Below, piece by piece: positions 19,289 to 29,802 of a DNA stretch of 64,000 nt. The stretch spans positions 186,001 through 250,000 of the forward strand of contig JAQDAD010000001.1 in assembly GCA_027682205.1 (NCBI GenBank), written 5' to 3'. This DNA is from Streptococcaceae bacterium AF54-32pH5A. GTDB lineage: Bacteria; Bacillota; Bacilli; Lactobacillales; Streptococcaceae. Position 1 is the stretch's first letter. The number at the start of each line of letters is the position of its first letter. The position numbers and the translations under genes were made by a program. The notes below the pieces were generated by a model. The model was not told where the DNA came from. It saw only the letters and a program-made list of their open reading frames with translations, and did no database searches.

Positions 19289-21574
19289 ATGTACAATTAT
19301 CCCGTTCTTCTCCATTTTCATAGAAAAAATGGAGATTATACAGCTTGCTCATTTAGCACAGATCGAGATGAAAATAAAAGCTCTTTAACTTCAGAGACCA
19401 CTTATTTTGGTCTTCAGTTTTCGTTTACCGTGACCAGTCAGGAGAAGGTGGATAGTTTCACCTTCAAAGCCGAGATAGATGGTGTGTTAAAAGAATACAT
19501 TGTACGTTTTAACTACTATCCCTTGCTGACAGAAGCATGGATTTTAGAGGGTGACGAGACTGTGTATTATTCTGAAAATCCAGCCATTGCTAGTCCTTAT
19601 TATAAGGATCAGAATCCATTTGCTTTTGATAAAGCAATCCATAGCGCTAGTTTTGATCACCACTGGGGCTACCAAGGAGAACTAGGTTATAGCCTTTCAG
19701 ATTATCAGACAAGCTTTAAACTTTGGGCTCCAACAGCTACAGCTGTTCAGGTGGTTGTCTATGAAAACACTAGCAACGACGCTCCGATTTGGAAAACCTT
19801 TAATCTAGAGCGTGGTAATAGCTATTCATATAGTCATAAGTACAATACCATTGGTGTTTGGAGTCTAGACTTAGATGAAAATCTTGCTGGTAAGGCTTAT
19901 CAGTATCAGATTGACTTTCCTCACCATCAGACTTTGACGAGAGATCCTTACACGATTGCCACAAGTCCTGACGGAAAACGTTCTGTTATTCTTTCTCATC
20001 AAGACAGACAAGTAGAAGGATTCGAAGTCAGACATGGGACAGAAGCTCCTTGGCGTTTGGAAAATCCATGTAAAGCAGTTATCTGTGAAATGCATATCCG
20101 AGATTTAACCAAATCTCCGACATCTGGAGTTCCAGAGCATCTCCGTGGAACCTTCTTGGGTGCTGCTCAGACTGAAACGGTGAACCAATATGGCCAAGCA
20201 ACCGCCTTTGACTATATCAAAGAGCTTGGTTGTAACTATGTTCAACTTCAACCTATCTTTGATCGCCATAAGGAATATGATGAGGATGGAAATGTAACCT
20301 ATAACTGGGGCTATGACCCTCAAAACTACAACTCACCAGAAACGAGTTTCTCTAGCAATCCAGATGATCCCGGACAGGTCATTCGTGATCTGAAAACTAT
20401 GATTCAGGCCTATCATGACGCTGGAATTGGTGTCATTATGGACGTGGTTTATAATCATACCTTCTCAACTGTTGATGCGCCTTTCCAGACAACTGTTCCA
20501 GATTATTACTATCGAATGAACCCAGATGGAACTTTTCAAAACGGTACGGGTGTAGGAAATGAAACTGCAAGTGAACACGAGATGTTCCGCAAGTATATGA
20601 TTGATTCCATCCTTTATTGGGTGAAAGAATACAATATTGACGGTTTCCGTTTCGACTTGATGGGTATTCATGATGTTAAAACCATGCAGGCGATTCGTTG
20701 GGCGCTGGATGAGGTTGATCCTCGTATTATCACTTATGGAGAAGGCTGGGATATGGGAACAGGTCTTGCTCCTTATGACAAGGCCAAGAAGGACAATGCC
20801 TACCAGATGCCAAATATCGGTTTCTTCAACGATAATCAGCGTGATGCGATTAAAGGAGGAGAAGTCTATGGGGCGATCAAGTCAGGATTTGTGAGTGGTG
20901 CCGCTACAGAACCAATCGTCGCCAAGGCTATTCTTGGTAGCCGAGAATTGGGTTCTTATCTCAGTCCAAACCAGGTCCTCAACTATGTTGAAGCCCATGA
21001 TAATTACAATCTTCATGACTTGCTGGCAACCCTTCATCCTGATCAAAGTTCAGACCAGATTATGCGTAAGGTTGAGACAGCGACAGCAATGAACCTCCTC
21101 ATGCAAGGAATGGCCTTTATAGAACTGGGTCAAGAGTTTGGTCGAACTAAGTTGGTTCCAACTGGTGAACATGGAGAACTAACTCCTGCAGACCGAGAAC
21201 GTGCCATGAATAGCTATAATGCTCCGGACAGTGTTAACCAAGTCAACTGGGATCTGATCAATGAACGCCAAGACAGCATTGAGTTTATTCGTCAGATTAT
21301 TCGGCTGAAGACCAAAACTAACGCCTTTTCTTATCCAACATATGAAGAAATTTACCGTCATGTCTTTGTCCACACGGCTGCTGAAAATAGTGGCTGGATT
21401 GTTTACGAGATTCATGGTGGATCAGAACATCTATTAGTGGTATTTAATGCTAAAGGAACCTCCTTCTACTTTGAAAATGCAGGTAAGCTTGAAATGTTCC
21501 TTACCAACAGTCGTTCAAAACAAGAAAATGTTATTGATGATATTAGTGTCGCAGTTTTAAAAGTGCTCTCATAA
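19289..21574 (+). CDS. pulA: Type I pullulanase (cytoplasmic debranching enzyme)
   Basis: Cleaves alpha-1,6 links in pullulan, glycogen and malto-branched dextrins. 761 residues, with no signal peptide or LPXTG anchor, unlike the large surface pullulanase SpuA. A CBM48-type domain lies at about 120-220, with the YNWGYDPQNYNSPE signature of type I pullulanases. The GH13 catalytic residues are the D of FRFDLMGIHD, the E of YGEGWDMG and the D of YVEAHDN. Placed next to glgBCDA, it probably trims intracellular glycogen or imported branched maltodextrins. GGAAAAAAC precedes the ATG. Confidence 0.93.
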   Translation: MYNYPVLLHFHRKNGDYTACSFSTDRDENKSSLTSETTYFGLQFSFTVTSQEKVDSFTFKAEIDGVLKEYIVRFNYYPLLTEAWILEGDETVYYSENPAIASPYYKDQNPFAFDKAIHSASFDHHWGYQGELGYSLSDYQTSFKLWAPTATAVQVVVYENTSNDAPIWKTFNLERGNSYSYSHKYNTIGVWSLDLDENLAGKAYQYQIDFPHHQTLTRDPYTIATSPDGKRSVILSHQDRQVEGFEVRHGTEAPWRLENPCKAVICEMHIRDLTKSPTSGVPEHLRGTFLGAAQTETVNQYGQATAFDYIKELGCNYVQLQPIFDRHKEYDEDGNVTYNWGYDPQNYNSPETSFSSNPDDPGQVIRDLKTMIQAYHDAGIGVIMDVVYNHTFSTVDAPFQTTVPDYYYRMNPDGTFQNGTGVGNETASEHEMFRKYMIDSILYWVKEYNIDGFRFDLMGIHDVKTMQAIRWALDEVDPRIITYGEGWDMGTGLAPYDKAKKDNAYQMPNIGFFNDNQRDAIKGGEVYGAIKSGFVSGAATEPIVAKAILGSRELGSYLSPNQVLNYVEAHDNYNLHDLLATLHPDQSSDQIMRKVETATAMNLLMQGMAFIELGQEFGRTKLVPTGEHGELTPADRERAMNSYNAPDSVNQVNWDLINERQDSIEFIRQIIRLKTKTNAFSYPTYEEIYRHVFVHTAAENSGWIVYEIHGGSEHLLVVFNAKGTSFYFENAGKLEMFLTNSRSKQENVIDDISVAVLKVLS

Positions 21575-21585
21575 ATTAATGTAGT

Positions 21586-21614
21586 AAAAAGGGTTAGATT
21601 ATCTAATCCCTTTT
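21586..21614 (+). terminator. Terminator of pulA
   Basis: AAAAGGG + TTAGA (21587-21598) pairs with TCTAA and CCCTTTT (21602-21614), with one bulged T and a TTA loop. Confidence 0.8.
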
Positions 21615-21675
21615 GTTATTTATGAGTTTTTAATGAAGAGTAGAATTAAGTTTCAAATAATTTGAAGGATCAAGA

Positions 21676-21704
21676 TTGTGAAAAAAATCTCAATTTTTTC
21701 ACAA
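21676..21704. promoter_or_regulatory. Rex-like long palindrome upstream of gapN
   Basis: Perfect 11-bp arms TTGTGAAAAAA (21676-21686) and TTTTTTCACAA (21694-21704), 7 nt apart. The outer half-sites TTGTGAA/TTCACAA equal those of a Rex operator (TTGTGAA-N4-TTCACAA) but are 22 bp apart start to start instead of 11, that is one extra helical turn. It ends 6 bp before the gapN -35. Confidence 0.6.
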
Positions 21705-21710
21705 AAAGGG

Positions 21711-21738
21711 TTGTAATTTTCTGAAAATTTGATAAAAT
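21711..21738 (+). promoter_or_regulatory. gapN promoter with perfect CodY box
   Basis: -35 TTGTAA (21711-21716), 16-nt spacer, extended -10 TGA TAAAAT (21730-21738). The spacer holds AATTTTCTGAAAATT (21715-21729), identical to the 15-bp CodY consensus AATTTTCWGAAAATT, so CodY binding would block polymerase. Confidence 0.75.
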
Positions 21739-21768
21739 AAGTCTTAATCATTTTCAGGAGGAAGAAAA

Positions 21769-23193
21769 TTGGCAAGATATCAAAATTTAGTAAATGGAAA
21801 TTGGAAATCATCTGAAAAGGAAATTACAATCTATTCACCCATTAATCAGGAAAAGCTGGGGACAGTACCAGCTATGAGTCAAGCTGAAGTAGATGAGGCT
21901 ATGAAAGCTGCGCGTGCAGCTCTCCCAGCATGGCGTGATTTAGCACCAGTTGAGCGTGCAGCCTATTTGCATAAGACAGCAGACATTTTGGAACGTGATA
22001 AAGAAAAAATTGGTACAATTCTTGCCAAAGAGGTCGCTAAAGGGATAAAAGCAGCCATTGGAGAAGTAGTACGTACAGCAGATTTGATTCGTTTTGCTGC
22101 AGAAGAAGGTCTCCGTATCACTGGACAAGCAATGGAAGGTGGCGGTTTTGAAGCTTCAAGTAAAAACAAACTAGCCGTTGTCCGTCGTGAGCCAGTTGGT
22201 GTCGTTTTAGCTATCGCGCCATTTAACTATCCAGTTAACCTTTCTGGATCTAAGATTGCTCCAGCTTTGATTGCAGGAAATGTCGTCATGTTTAAACCGC
22301 CAACACAAGGATCTATCTCAGGTCTGTTATTAGCCAAGGCTTTTGATGAGGCAGGTATTCCAGCAGGAGTATTTAATACGATAACTGGACGTGGTTCTGA
22401 AATTGGAGACTACATCATTGAACACAAGGAAGTGAACTTCATTAACTTTACTGGCTCGACTCCAATTGGTGAGCGAATCGGTCGTTTAGCTGGAATGCGT
22501 CCTATCATGCTTGAACTTGGTGGGAAAGATGCAGCTATCGTTCTCGAAGATGCAGACTTGGAACACGCAGCTAAACAAATCGTCGGTGGAGCCTTTAGCT
22601 ATTCAGGACAACGTTGTACTGCTATCAAGCGTGTTTTGGTTGTGGAAAGTGTAGCGGATAAATTGGCTGAATTACTTCAAGCAGAAGTTGCTAAGTTAAC
22701 CGTTGGTGACCCATTTGACAATGCTGATATCACACCTGTTATTGATAATGCTTCAGCTGATTTTATCTGGGGATTGATTCAAGATGCTCAGGAAAAGGGT
22801 GCTAAAGCGCTCAGTCCAATCAAACGTGAGGGCAATCTCATTTGGCCTGGACTTTTTGATTATGTCACAAGAGATATGAAATTAGCATGGGAAGAACCGT
22901 TTGGACCTGTTCTCCCAATTATCCGTGTCGCTGATGCGGATGAAGCAGTAGCAATTGCCAACGAATCTGAGTTCGGTCTTCAATCCTCTGTCTTTACAAA
23001 TGACTTTAAGAAGGCATTTGAAATCGCTGAAAAGCTTGAAGTCGGTACTGTTCATATTAATAACAAAACACAACGTGGACCAGATAATTTCCCATTCCTT
23101 GGTGTAAAAGGTTCTGGTGCTGGTGTGCAAGGGATTAAATATAGTATCGAAGCAATGACAAATGTCAAATCCATTGTTTTTGATGTGAAATAA
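21769..23193 (+). CDS. gapN: NADP-dependent non-phosphorylating glyceraldehyde-3-phosphate dehydrogenase
   Basis: Oxidises glyceraldehyde-3-P directly to 3-phosphoglycerate with NADP+, the main NADPH source in streptococci that lack a full oxidative pentose path. 474-residue ALDH fold: N-terminal VNGNWK, cofactor region PFNYPVNLSGSKIAPALIAGN, FTGSTPIGERI, general base E in MLELGGKDA, and nucleophile C in YSGQRCTAIKR. The start codon is TTG 21769 with AGGAGGAAG just upstream, so the rare start offsets a strong ribosome site. CodY and Rex-like sites in the promoter suggest control by nitrogen and redox state. Confidence 0.96.
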   Translation: MARYQNLVNGNWKSSEKEITIYSPINQEKLGTVPAMSQAEVDEAMKAARAALPAWRDLAPVERAAYLHKTADILERDKEKIGTILAKEVAKGIKAAIGEVVRTADLIRFAAEEGLRITGQAMEGGGFEASSKNKLAVVRREPVGVVLAIAPFNYPVNLSGSKIAPALIAGNVVMFKPPTQGSISGLLLAKAFDEAGIPAGVFNTITGRGSEIGDYIIEHKEVNFINFTGSTPIGERIGRLAGMRPIMLELGGKDAAIVLEDADLEHAAKQIVGGAFSYSGQRCTAIKRVLVVESVADKLAELLQAEVAKLTVGDPFDNADITPVIDNASADFIWGLIQDAQEKGAKALSPIKREGNLIWPGLFDYVTRDMKLAWEEPFGPVLPIIRVADADEAVAIANESEFGLQSSVFTNDFKKAFEIAEKLEVGTVHINNKTQRGPDNFPFLGVKGSGAGVQGIKYSIEAMTNVKSIVFDVK

Positions 23194-23198
23194 TTTAT

Positions 23199-23226
23199 AA
23201 AATCAGGAATTTAGCTTCCTGATTTT
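23199..23226 (+). terminator. Terminator of gapN
   Basis: AAAATCAGGAA (23199-23209), loop TTTAGC, TTCCTGATTTTT (23216-23226), then a further T-rich tract. Confidence 0.88.
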
Positions 23227-23399
23227 TATTTTTACTAAAAAATCCAGTTAAAAATTGAAAAATAACGAATGTTTTGGTATTATACTAAGAAAATATATGT
23301 AAATCATTTATTTTTCAACGATTAAATGAAAAATTATATAATGTTAAGATATATTTTCTAAAATTTTCAAGATATTTTTTAAGAAATTCCGTAAACTGC

Positions 23400-23450
23400 T
23401 TGAAAGTTCTTTTAAAAGATAGTATAATGGAATTATAGAAAACGCTTACA
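23400..23450 (+). promoter_or_regulatory. glg operon promoter with cre site
   Basis: -35 TTGAAA (23400-23405), exactly 17-nt spacer, -10 TATAAT (23423-23428). AGAAAACGCTTACA at 23437-23450 matches TGAAANCGNTNNCA at 13 of 14 positions, just downstream of the transcription start, predicting CcpA repression. A weaker CodY-like stretch (12 of 15) lies at 23352-23366. Confidence 0.78.
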
Positions 23451-23467
23451 AAAAGAAAGGGGATTGG

Positions 23468-25396
23468 ATGAATAATCAAGAAGCATTGAGAACCTTCACT
23501 ACTGGAGAAAATTTTCATCTTCAGCACTATCTAGGAGCACATAAAGAGGAAAAAGACGGAGAAATTGGTTTTACTTTCCGTGTTTGGGCACCTAACGCTC
23601 AGGCTGTGCACTTAGTTGGTGATTTTACAAACTGGACAGAGCACCAAATTCCTATGGTACGGAATGAATCGGGTGTTTGGGAAGTCTTCACAAGTCTGGC
23701 TCATGAAGGGCAGATTTATAAGTATCATATCACGCGTGCAAATGGGCACCAGATTATGAAAATTGATCCGTTGGCGGTTCGTTTTGAGGCCCGCCCAGAG
23801 ACTGGAGCCATCCTGACTGATATTCCAGAGAAAAAATGGAAAGATGGTCTTTGGCTAGCTAGGAGAAAACGCTGGGGCTTTTTTGAGAGACCAGTCAATA
23901 TTTATGAAGCTCACGCTGGATCTTGGAAGAGAAATCCAGATGGTAGTCCATACAGCTTTGCACAACTTAAGGAGGAGCTGATTCCTTATCTTGTTGAGAT
24001 GAACTACACTCACATCGAGTTTATGCCTTTAATGGCTCACCCGCTTGGATTGAGTTGGGGCTACCAACTTATGGGTTACTTTGCTATGGAGCATTCTTAT
24101 GGGCGACCAGAGGAATTCCAAGATTTTGTTGAGGAATGTCATTTAAACAATATCGGTGTAATTGTGGACTGGGTTCCAGGTCACTTTACTATCAACGATG
24201 ATGCTCTTGCTTATTACGATGGAACACCGACTTTTGAATACCAAGACCACAACAAGGCTCATAACTATGGTTGGGGAGCTCTTAACTTTGACCTTGGGAA
24301 GAATGAAGTCCAGTCTTTCTTGATTTCAAGTATTAAATTTTGGATTGATTTTTATCATTTAGACGGTATTCGAGTGGATGCAGTTAGCAATATGCTCTAC
24401 CTAGACTATGATAATGCTCCTTGGACTCCAAACAAAGACGGAGGCAATCTCAACTACGAAGGTTACTATTTCCTTCAACGTTTGAACACTGTTATCAAGT
24501 TAGCTCATCCAGATGTGATGATGATTGCAGAAGAAAGCTCATCAGCAACAAAGATTACTGGTATGAGAGAAATGGGCGGCCTTGGCTTTGACTACAAGTG
24601 GAATATGGGCTGGATGAATGATATTCTCCGTTTCTACGAGGAGGACCCGATTTATCGCAAGTATGATTTTAACTTGGTAACCTTCAGCTTCATGTATGTT
24701 TTTAATGAAAACTACCTCTTACCATTTTCACATGATGAAGTCGTGCATGGTAAGAAAAGCATGATGCACAAGATGTGGGGAGATCGATACAATCAATTTG
24801 CAGGTTTGAGAAATCTCTATACTTATCAAATTTGTCATCCAGGTAAGAAACTCTTGTTCATGGGAAGCGAGTATGGTCAGTTCTTAGAGTGGAAGTCGGA
24901 GGAACAGCTAGAATGGTCTAACTTGGAAGATCCAATGAATGCTAAGATGAAGTACTTCACTTCTCAACTCAATCAATTCTATAAAGAGCATCGTTGCCTT
25001 TGGGAAATTGACACCAGCTACGATGGCATCGAAATTATCGATGCGGATAATAGAGATCAGAGTGTCCTTTCCTTTATTCGTAAGAGTAAAAAGGGTGAAA
25101 TGTTAGTCTGTGTCTTTAATATGGCGCCTGTTGAACGAAAAGACTTTACAATCGGACTTCCTGTCGCAGGAGTTTATGAAGAAGTTTGGAATACAGAATT
25201 GGAACAATGGGGTGGTGTCTGGAAAGAATACAACCAAACGGTTCAAACTCAAGAAGGATTATGGAAGGATTATGAGCAGACCCTGACCTTTACCTTGCCA
25301 GCTATGGGAGCAAGTATCTGGAAGATTAAACGTCGCTTGAAACCAACTAAAACTGTCACAAATAAAACCCAAAAAGGAGTAGAAAATGAAGAATGA
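23468..25396 (+). CDS. glgB: 1,4-alpha-glucan branching enzyme
   Basis: Introduces alpha-1,6 branches into glycogen. 642 residues. N-terminal CBM48 ([23 protein letters not shown]), then GH13 with nucleophile D in [11 protein letters not shown], acid/base E in MMIAEESS and the third Asp in [14 protein letters not shown], followed by the C-terminal beta domain. AAAGGGG lies 7 nt before ATG 23468. First gene of glgBCDA; it overlaps glgC by 11 bp. No glgP is in the operon, so degradation must rely on phosphorylase elsewhere plus PulA. Confidence 0.96.
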   Translation: MNNQEALRTFTTGENFHLQHYLGAHKEEKDGEIGFTFRVWAPNAQAVHLVGDFTNWTEHQIPMVRNESGVWEVFTSLAHEGQIYKYHITRANGHQIMKIDPLAVRFEARPETGAILTDIPEKKWKDGLWLARRKRWGFFERPVNIYEAHAGSWKRNPDGSPYSFAQLKEELIPYLVEMNYTHIEFMPLMAHPLGLSWGYQLMGYFAMEHSYGRPEEFQDFVEECHLNNIGVIVDWVPGHFTINDDALAYYDGTPTFEYQDHNKAHNYGWGALNFDLGKNEVQSFLISSIKFWIDFYHLDGIRVDAVSNMLYLDYDNAPWTPNKDGGNLNYEGYYFLQRLNTVIKLAHPDVMMIAEESSSATKITGMREMGGLGFDYKWNMGWMNDILRFYEEDPIYRKYDFNLVTFSFMYVFNENYLLPFSHDEVVHGKKSMMHKMWGDRYNQFAGLRNLYTYQICHPGKKLLFMGSEYGQFLEWKSEEQLEWSNLEDPMNAKMKYFTSQLNQFYKEHRCLWEIDTSYDGIEIIDADNRDQSVLSFIRKSKKGEMLVCVFNMAPVERKDFTIGLPVAGVYEEVWNTELEQWGGVWKEYNQTVQTQEGLWKDYEQTLTFTLPAMGASIWKIKRRLKPTKTVTNKTQKGVENEE

Positions 25397-26528
25397 AATG
25401 CTAGCTTTGATCCTTGCCGGTGGGCAAGGAACACGTCTCGGAAAACTCACTCAAAGCATTGCCAAACCAGCAGTGCAATTCGGTGGGCGCTACCGTATCA
25501 TTGACTTTGCGCTTTCAAACTGTGCTAACTCTGGGATTCACAACGTCGGTGTTATTACGCAGTATCAACCTCTTGCCTTGAACAGCCATATTGGAAATGG
25601 TTCGAGCTGGGGTCTGGATGGGATTAACACAGGTGTTTCTATCCTTCAACCCTACTCTGCAAGCGAGGGAAATCGTTGGTTTGAAGGAACTAGCCACGCT
25701 ATCTACCAAAACATTGACTACATCGACAGTGTCAATCCTGAATATGTTCTGATCCTTTCTGGTGACCACATCTACAAGATGGACTACGATGATATGCTTC
25801 AGTCCCATAAGGACAACAACGCCAGTTTGACGGTAGCTGTCCTAGACGTACCTCTCAAAGAAGCTAGCCGTTTTGGTATCATGAATACAGACGCCAATAA
25901 CCGTATCGTTGAATTCGAAGAAAAACCTGCTCAACCTAAGTCTACAAAGGCTTCTATGGGGATTTATATTTTTGACTGGAAACGTCTCCGTAATATGCTA
26001 GTTGCTGCTGAAAAGAGCAAGGTAGATATGTCAGACTTTGGTAAAAACGTTATTCCAAATTACCTTGAGTCTGGAGAAAGCGTCTATGCTTATGAATTCA
26101 AAGGCTACTGGAAAGACGTTGGTACTATCGAGTCTCTATGGGAAGCAAATATGGAATACATTGATCCAAACAACGCTTTGGATAGTCGTGATCGTCATTG
26201 GAAAATCTACTCACGAAACTTGATTTCACCACCAAACTTTATTGGAAAACACGCTCATGTAGAAGATTCTTTAGTTGTGGATGGCTGTCTCGTGGATGGA
26301 ACTGTTAAGCATTCCATTCTCTCAACAGAAGCGCAAGTACGTGAGGGTGCTGAAGTAGTAGACTCTGTAATCATGAGTGGTGCCATTATCGGAAAAGGTG
26401 CAAAAATTAAACGTGCCATTATTGGTGAAGGTGCTGTTATTTCTGAAGGTGTTGAAATTGATGGAACAGACGAAGTACAAGTAGTAGGATATGATGAAGT
26501 AGTGGGGGTAGCAACAGATGAAGATTGA
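25386..26528 (+). CDS. glgC: Glucose-1-phosphate adenylyltransferase, catalytic subunit
   Basis: Makes ADP-glucose from ATP and glucose-1-P, the committed step of glycogen synthesis. 380 residues. The nucleotidyltransferase signature [27 protein letters not shown] is intact, with [11 protein letters not shown] as metal site and VEFEEKP for sugar binding. A C-terminal left-handed beta-helix (hexapeptide repeats, about 290-370) forms the oligomer. It starts inside glgB and ends inside glgD (11-bp overlaps each), so subunit ratios are probably set by translational coupling. Confidence 0.96.
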   Translation: MKNEMLALILAGGQGTRLGKLTQSIAKPAVQFGGRYRIIDFALSNCANSGIHNVGVITQYQPLALNSHIGNGSSWGLDGINTGVSILQPYSASEGNRWFEGTSHAIYQNIDYIDSVNPEYVLILSGDHIYKMDYDDMLQSHKDNNASLTVAVLDVPLKEASRFGIMNTDANNRIVEFEEKPAQPKSTKASMGIYIFDWKRLRNMLVAAEKSKVDMSDFGKNVIPNYLESGESVYAYEFKGYWKDVGTIESLWEANMEYIDPNNALDSRDRHWKIYSRNLISPPNFIGKHAHVEDSLVVDGCLVDGTVKHSILSTEAQVREGAEVVDSVIMSGAIIGKGAKIKRAIIGEGAVISEGVEIDGTDEVQVVGYDEVVGVATDED

Positions 26529-27657
26529 TAAATATTCAGCCATTTTAGGAAACACCGTTGGTTTTCACGATATGTCAACTTTGACGGATCATCGTCCAGT
26601 AGCCAGCTTGCCATTTGGAGCAAAATATCGTTTGATCGACTTCCCTCTTTCTAGCCTTGCAAATGCTGGTGTCCGTAGTGTCTTTGGGATTTTCCAACAA
26701 GATAATATCAGTTCAGTCTTTGATCACATTCGTTCAGGACGTGAGTGGGGCTTGTCTACCCTTCTCAGTCACTACTATCTAGGTATTTATAGTACGCGTG
26801 TTGAAAGTAGCACGGTTGGGAAAGAATATTACCAACAGCTTCTCACTTATTTGAAACGTTCAGGGTCAAATCAGACGGTTGCACTTAACTGCGATGTCGT
26901 GGTGAATATTGACCTTAATCAAGTATTCCATTTACATACTACTACCGGTCGTCCGATTACAGTTGTTTATAAGAAATTACCTAAAAAAGATATTTCAGAT
27001 GTCAATGCCATCTTGGAAGTGGATGAAACAGACCGTGTTCTTTCCCATAAACTTTTTGATGCCAAATCAACAGATGAACTTTTCAACATGTCTACAGATA
27101 TATTCGTCGTTGATACTCCGTGGTTGATTAAGCGTTTGGAAGAAGAAGTTCAAAAAGAATATCCCGAAAAATTACGCTATGTTTTACGTGAGTTGGCAGC
27201 TAAAGAAGGGGCTTTTGCTTATGAATACACTGGCTACCTAGCCAATATTCACTCTGTTCAATCCTATTATCAAGCCAATATTGATATGCTGGAGTCTCAA
27301 AAATTCTACTCTCTCTTCTCACCTAACCAAAAGATTTATACCAAGGTTAAGAACGAAGAACCGACTTACTACTCAAACACCTCTAAGGTAATCACTTCTC
27401 AGTTTGCGTCTGGTAGTATCATTGAAGGTCAAGTAGCTAATTCTGTTCTATCACGTAATATTTACGTTCATAAGGATAGTCTAGTTAAAGACAGTCTTCT
27501 CTTCCCACGTGTTGTGATTGGCCAAGGTGCCCAAGTTGAGTATGCAATCTTGGACAAAGGGGTTGAAGTTGCTGATGGCGTGGTGATTCGGGGAACTGCT
27601 GAACACCCAGTCGTAGTCAAGAAAGGCGAAAAAGTAACAGAGGATATTCATTCATGA
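26518..27657 (+). CDS. glgD: GlgD, regulatory subunit of ADP-glucose pyrophosphorylase
   Basis: 379-residue paralogue of GlgC. The N-terminus reads [18 protein letters not shown] where GlgC has the GGxGTRL nucleotide loop, so it should not be catalytic alone. The family forms a GlgC-GlgD heterotetramer with higher activity. The sugar-binding and hexapeptide-repeat halves are conserved ([32 protein letters not shown]). It overlaps glgC by 11 bp and glgA by 4 bp (ATGA). Confidence 0.93.
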   Translation: MKIDKYSAILGNTVGFHDMSTLTDHRPVASLPFGAKYRLIDFPLSSLANAGVRSVFGIFQQDNISSVFDHIRSGREWGLSTLLSHYYLGIYSTRVESSTVGKEYYQQLLTYLKRSGSNQTVALNCDVVVNIDLNQVFHLHTTTGRPITVVYKKLPKKDISDVNAILEVDETDRVLSHKLFDAKSTDELFNMSTDIFVVDTPWLIKRLEEEVQKEYPEKLRYVLRELAAKEGAFAYEYTGYLANIHSVQSYYQANIDMLESQKFYSLFSPNQKIYTKVKNEEPTYYSNTSKVITSQFASGSIIEGQVANSVLSRNIYVHKDSLVKDSLLFPRVVIGQGAQVEYAILDKGVEVADGVVIRGTAEHPVVVKKGEKVTEDIHS

Positions 27658-29087
27658 AAATTTTATTCGTAGCAGCAGAGGGTGCGCCCTTTTCAAAAAC
27701 AGGTGGTTTGGGAGACGTTATTGGCGCTCTTCCCAAATCACTGGTAAAGGCAGGGCATGAAGTTGCTGTTTTCCTACCCTACTATGATATGGTGGAGACT
27801 AAGTTTGGTGACCAGATTGAGGATGTTCTTCATTTTGAAGTGAGTGTGGGATGGCGTAGACAGTACTGTGGTATTAAGAAGACCGTCTTAAATGGTGTTA
27901 CCTTCTACTTCATTGACAATCAGTATTATTTCTTCCGTGGTCATGTTTACGGAGATTTTGACGATGGTGAACGCTTTGCCTTTTTCCAACTGGCTGCTCT
28001 AGAAGCAATGGAACGGATTGACTTTATCCCTGACCTTCTCCATGTCCATGACTACCATACGGCCATGATTCCATTTTTGTTAAAAGAAAAATACCATTGG
28101 ATTCAGGCATATCAAGGAATCAGAACCGTTTTAACTATTCATAATTTGGAATTCCAAGGTCAGTTTTCTGAAGGAATGTTGTGGGATTTGTTTGGAGTTG
28201 GTTTTGAACGTTACGCTGATGGGACCCTTCGCTGGAATGATTGCCTCAACTGGATGAAAGCAGGTATTCTCTACGCGGATCGTGTCTCAACCGTATCGCC
28301 TAGCTATGCACATGAGATTATGACCAGTCAGTTTGGTTGCGGTTTGGATCAGATTCTTAGAATGGAGTCAGGCAAAGTTTCGGGTATTGTCAATGGTATC
28401 GACGCAGACCTTTATAATCCTCAAACAGACCCGCTTTTAGACTATCATTTTGATAAGGATGATTTGTCTGGAAAGGCGCAAAATAAGGCAAAATTGCAGG
28501 AGAGAGTTGGTCTACCTGTGCGAGCAGATGTTCCGCTAGTTGGGGTTGTCTCTCGATTGACCCGCCAAAAAGGCTTTGATATTGTCGTAGAAAGTTTGCA
28601 TCGTTTCTTACAAGAGGATGTTCAAATCGTTCTTTTAGGGACAGGAGATCCTGCTTTTGAACATTCCTTCTCATGGTTTGCTCAAGTCTATCCTGACAAG
28701 CTATCAGCAAATATCACGTTTGACGTCAAACTTGCTCAAGAAATCTACGCAGCTTGTGACCTCTTCCTCATGCCGAGTCGCTTTGAACCATGTGGCTTAT
28801 CTCAAATGATGGCTATGCGCTATGGAACTCTACCATTGGTTCATGAAGTGGGTGGACTAAGAGATACTGTTCAATCCTATAATCCGATCGAAGGAACTGG
28901 TACTGGATTTAGCTTTAACAATTTAACACCATATTGGCTTAACTGGAGTTTCCAAACAGCCTTGGATGTTTATAAGAACCAGCCAGATGTTTGGAGAAAT
29001 CTACAAAAACAAGCTATGGAATGTGATTTCTCATGGGATACAGCTTGCAAGTCTTATCTTGACTTGTACCATAGTCTAGTCAACTAA
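27654..29087 (+). CDS. glgA: Glycogen synthase
   Basis: GT5 family ADP-glucose:glycogen glucosyltransferase, 477 residues. ADP-glucose-binding [14 protein letters not shown] at 15-28; [13 protein letters not shown] and [14 protein letters not shown] mid-protein; C-terminal Rossmann half with [33 protein letters not shown] and GGLRDTV. Last gene of glgBCDA. The ATG overlaps the glgD stop, and a clear terminator follows. Confidence 0.96.
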   Translation: MKILFVAAEGAPFSKTGGLGDVIGALPKSLVKAGHEVAVFLPYYDMVETKFGDQIEDVLHFEVSVGWRRQYCGIKKTVLNGVTFYFIDNQYYFFRGHVYGDFDDGERFAFFQLAALEAMERIDFIPDLLHVHDYHTAMIPFLLKEKYHWIQAYQGIRTVLTIHNLEFQGQFSEGMLWDLFGVGFERYADGTLRWNDCLNWMKAGILYADRVSTVSPSYAHEIMTSQFGCGLDQILRMESGKVSGIVNGIDADLYNPQTDPLLDYHFDKDDLSGKAQNKAKLQERVGLPVRADVPLVGVVSRLTRQKGFDIVVESLHRFLQEDVQIVLLGTGDPAFEHSFSWFAQVYPDKLSANITFDVKLAQEIYAACDLFLMPSRFEPCGLSQMMAMRYGTLPLVHEVGGLRDTVQSYNPIEGTGTGFSFNNLTPYWLNWSFQTALDVYKNQPDVWRNLQKQAMECDFSWDTACKSYLDLYHSLVN

Positions 29088-29092
29088 TAGAT

Positions 29093-29123
29093 AAAATCGT
29101 ATGATTCTTTCATACGATTTTTG
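29093..29123 (+). terminator. Terminator of glgBCDA
   Basis: AAAATCGTATGA (29093-29104), loop TTCTT, TCATACGATTTT (29110-29121) with trailing T. Confidence 0.9.
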
Positions 29124-29148
29124 GGCTGTTTAGAGAAGAGGAGAAGTG

Positions 29149-29793
29149 ATGACCCAAGTAAAAAGCCTTTGTGTCATGGATGTTGATGGAACCTTAATTG
29201 CAGAAGAAGTGATTGATCTTTTAGGAAGAGAAGCAGGTTGCGAAGAGGAAATTTCACAGATTACGAATCAAGCAATGCGGGGAGAACTGGACTTTGAAAG
29301 GAGCTTACGAGAAAGAGTCGCTTTGTTAAAAGGTCTTCCAATTTCGGTCTTTGATACAGTTTTCAAATCCATCCATCTTTCCCAAAATGCTCAGGAATTT
29401 ATCTCCATTCTCCAAAAGAATGGCATTCTAGTTGGTTTAGTGTCTGGTGGCTTTACACCAATCGTTGAGAGATTAGCAAAATCCCTAGGTATTTCCTATT
29501 TCTCCGCCAACCAGTTAGAAGTCAAAGACGGCTTTTTAACAGGACGATTAGTTGGTGAAATTGTGACAGGTCAAGTAAAAAAAGCTACTCTTGAGAGATG
29601 GAGAATGCAATTTTCACTTCCTAGAGAAAGAACAATTGCCATCGGTGATGGTGCTAATGACCTCTTGATGTTAAAGTCAGCAGGTCACGGTATAGCCTTT
29701 TGTGCCAAGGAGGTCGTAAAAGCTGAGATAGCTTGTCATGTAGATACGAGGGATCTTTTAGAAGTTTTGCCCTGGATTGATTTCTTAGAATGA
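29149..29793 (+). CDS. serB: HAD phosphatase, phosphoserine phosphatase-like
   Basis: 214 residues from ATG 29149. GAGGAG sits 5-6 nt upstream, and the GTG three bases earlier is a poorer choice. HAD motif I is VMDVDGTLIAEE (D11, D13), motif II LVSGGFTPIVERL, motif III/IV AIGDGANDLLMLKSAG, and a helical cap region (about 20-75) resembles SerB. It probably dephosphorylates phosphoserine or a related phosphoester. The next gene, glycerate kinase, acts on glycerate and touches the same serine/3-phosphoglycerate branch. The 9-nt gap indicates an operon. Confidence 0.82.
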   Translation: MTQVKSLCVMDVDGTLIAEEVIDLLGREAGCEEEISQITNQAMRGELDFERSLRERVALLKGLPISVFDTVFKSIHLSQNAQEFISILQKNGILVGLVSGGFTPIVERLAKSLGISYFSANQLEVKDGFLTGRLVGEIVTGQVKKATLERWRMQFSLPRERTIAIGDGANDLLMLKSAGHGIAFCAKEVVKAEIACHVDTRDLLEVLPWIDFLE

Positions 29794-29802
29794 GAGGGAA
29801 CT

